Assembly: GCA_964348745.1 (NCBI GenBank)
Contig: CAYGDT010000074.1
Location: 1-6,323, forward strand
Source: CAYGDT01 sp964348745
GTDB lineage: Bacteria > Patescibacteriota > Gracilibacteria > Peribacterales > Peribacteraceae
Direction of reading: 5' to 3'
Length of the DNA: 6,323 nt
Every line of letters starts with the position of its first letter. Position 1 is the first letter of the stretch. Below, in pieces: positions 4,949 through 6,323 of the stretch. A program made the translations under genes and the position numbers. The notes beneath the pieces were generated by a model that saw only the letters and a list, made by a program, of their open reading frames with translations, was not told the origin of the DNA and made no database searches.

Positions 4949-6323
4949 ATGCATCGTATTTCTATCAAAATAACGGGCGCGCAAGGTCAGGGTATCAACT
5001 CTGTGGGGGAGATGTGCGCGAAGGGCCTCAAGCGCGGGGGGTACTGTGTGTTCGGGTATCGCGAATACATGTCGCTCATTAAAGGTGGTCACAGCAGTTA
5101 TCAGTTGGATGTTTCCAGCCAGAAGATTGAAAGTACGGAGACGAAGGTCGATATTCTCGTATGCTTCAACCATCACGGCATGGAACGAAACTGGGACGAC
5201 GTGAAAGAAGGCGGCATCCTATTACATCAAACACCGGAGTGGAAGTTTCCGGCGGGTCAGCTCAAAAAACTTGATAAGAAAAAGGTGTCGGTTGTGTACA
5301 TGCCAAACGAAAAACTCCTCAAAGAACTCAAAGCTCCTCCGATCATCAGCAATATCCTGATTACCTCCGTTGTATGGGCGCTGCTTGAGCGCGATGCCAC
5401 AGAGCTTAAAGAGATGGTCAAGCAACAGTTCGGGCATAAAGGAGAGAAGATCCTTGCACTCAATTACGCAGCGATCGATAGAGCAACCCAGTGGGTTTCT
5501 GATGAAAAGGTGCGGGAGGAATGGCACGGGTCGCTGCCGACTGCCGATGCCAAGTGGACCGATGCGTTGCTGCTCCTTGGCAGCCAGGCAATGGGACTCG
5601 GGATGATCCACGCAGGGTGCCGCATGTACGCGGGATACCCGATGACTCCCAGCACGCCGATTCTCGAGTATCTTGCTGAAGTGCAAAACAAGACCGGCAT
5701 GATCATCAAGCAGGCGGAAGACGAGATCACCGCCGCGCAGATGGTAAGCGGCGCGATGCTGATGGGAACACGAGCCGCGACCGCTACGGCGGGAGGAGGG
5801 TTCGATCTCATGAGCGAAACGATTTCGTTAAACGGCTTGATCGAAAATCCATCGGTGTTCATCCTCGCGCAGCGGCCGGGCCCTGCGACGGGTCTGCCGA
5901 CATGGACGGCGCAGGGCGATCTGCTGCTTGCCGTCGGCGCTGCTCACGGCGAGTTCCCGCGACTTGTTATGAGTGTTGCAGACGCGCAGGACAATTTTCA
6001 CCTGATGCCCGAGGCATTTAACTACGCCGAGAAATTCCAGACGCCCGTCATCGTGCTGACCGACAAACAAATGACCGAAGGCATCTACACCACGGAGCCC
6101 TTTAATCTAAAATCCGCGAAGCTCGAACGCGGCGCGCTTGTGACGGATGTAAAAAAACTGAAATCACTCAAGGCATCCGATCGCTACGACCCGAAGGCGC
6201 GTTACGGTATCTCGTACCGTTGGCTTCCCGGAGCGGAGGCTGCCACCTACTGCGCGCAAGGCGACGAGCATGACAGTGAGGGAAACGTTGACGAGTCCGC
6301 CGAGAATGCAATCGCGCAGATGG
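4949..6323 (+). CDS. 2-oxoacid:acceptor oxidoreductase, fused gamma-alpha subunit (3' truncated by window)
   Basis: The frame is open from ATG at 4949 to the window end, giving 458 residues; fused members of the family are usually about 560-620. These enzymes oxidise pyruvate, 2-oxoglutarate or similar acids to acyl-CoA and CO2, reducing ferredoxin or flavodoxin. The gamma domain (about 1-185) shows GAQGQGINSVGE (10-21) and the typical YREYMSLIKGGHSSYQL (37-53). The alpha domain (from about 205) shows GYPMTPSTPILEYLAE (229-244), QAEDEITAA (255-263) with the conserved acidic residues, TATAGGGFDLMSETI (278-292), QRPGPATGLPTWTAQGDLL (308-326), HGEFPR (333-338) and TPVIVLTDK (365-373). Later, RYGISYRWLPG (418-428) and GDEHDSEG (438-445) match the family. 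No four-cysteine ferredoxin motif appears, so iron-sulfur and thiamine diphosphate binding should lie in a separate beta subunit, expected downstream. Substrate cannot be told from this part. There is no Shine-Dalgarno and no clear promoter; it is probably transcribed with the flavodoxin. Confidence 0.93.
   Translation, partial: MHRISIKITGAQGQGINSVGEMCAKGLKRGGYCVFGYREYMSLIKGGHSSYQLDVSSQKIESTETKVDILVCFNHHGMERNWDDVKEGGILLHQTPEWKFPAGQLKKLDKKKVSVVYMPNEKLLKELKAPPIISNILITSVVWALLERDATELKEMVKQQFGHKGEKILALNYAAIDRATQWVSDEKVREEWHGSLPTADAKWTDALLLLGSQAMGLGMIHAGCRMYAGYPMTPSTPILEYLAEVQNKTGMIIKQAEDEITAAQMVSGAMLMGTRAATATAGGGFDLMSETISLNGLIENPSVFILAQRPGPATGLPTWTAQGDLLLAVGAAHGEFPRLVMSVADAQDNFHLMPEAFNYAEKFQTPVIVLTDKQMTEGIYTTEPFNLKSAKLERGALVTDVKKLKSLKASDRYDPKARYGISYRWLPGAEAATYCAQGDEHDSEGNVDESAENAIAQM

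Noticed and set aside
5222..5686. 154-residue open frame on the minus strand
   Set aside because: It is antisense to the clearly conserved oxidoreductase, whose family motifs run through the whole interval.
346..6323. Genetic code 25 (TGA read as glycine)
   Set aside because: No gene needs an in-frame TGA to reach its family length, and conserved glycines in the motifs are coded by GGN.

Overview
This window holds about six protein genes of an anaerobic, probably fermentative bacterium. Base composition looks close to balanced. Six of six gene starts lack a recognisable Shine-Dalgarno sequence, and five of five visible stop codons are TAG. Together with the GC-rich palindromic repeats and heptad repeats, this style reminds me of Candidate Phyla Radiation/Patescibacteria genomes such as Peregrinibacteria. 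That placement is inference; no rRNA or marker gene is present. No in-frame TGA is needed by any gene, so there is no sign of the recoded genetic code 25 found in some of these lineages.

Layout. Bases 1-345 are non-coding and carry a cluster of GC-rich inverted repeats (207-315). Two genes then lie on the minus strand. An NDP-forming acyl/acetate-CoA ligase with alpha and beta domains in one chain (1369-3480) is upstream, and a NIF3/DUF34-family protein (346-1308) follows it. The intergenic stretch 3481-3574 holds two promoters pointing away from each other. On the plus strand come two unrecognised small genes (3575-3943 and 4004-4384) with nearly identical start regions, a flavodoxin (4428-4892), and the 5' part of a 2-oxoacid:acceptor oxidoreductase with fused gamma and alpha parts (from 4949, cut by the window end).

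How they fit together. The oxidoreductase would oxidatively decarboxylate a 2-oxoacid such as pyruvate to an acyl-CoA and pass electrons to a low-potential carrier. The flavodoxin 56 bases upstream is the obvious candidate carrier. The ADP-forming CoA ligase can turn the acyl-CoA into the free acid and make ATP. This is a coherent substrate-level phosphorylation module. The beta subunit of the oxidoreductase, which carries thiamine diphosphate and the iron-sulfur cluster, would be expected just beyond the window.

Most notable structure. (1) A 7-bp tandem repeat (TAGTGAT/TGGTGAT) fills the flavodoxin-oxidoreductase gap and supplies the flavodoxin stop codon. A second copy lies inside the CoA-ligase reading frame, where it appears to have added about seven residues. 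(2) A 42-bp promoter/start block is shared by the two orphan small genes, with the -10 so close to ATG that the mRNAs should be leaderless or nearly so. The flavodoxin also has a -10-like hexamer six bases before its GTG start.
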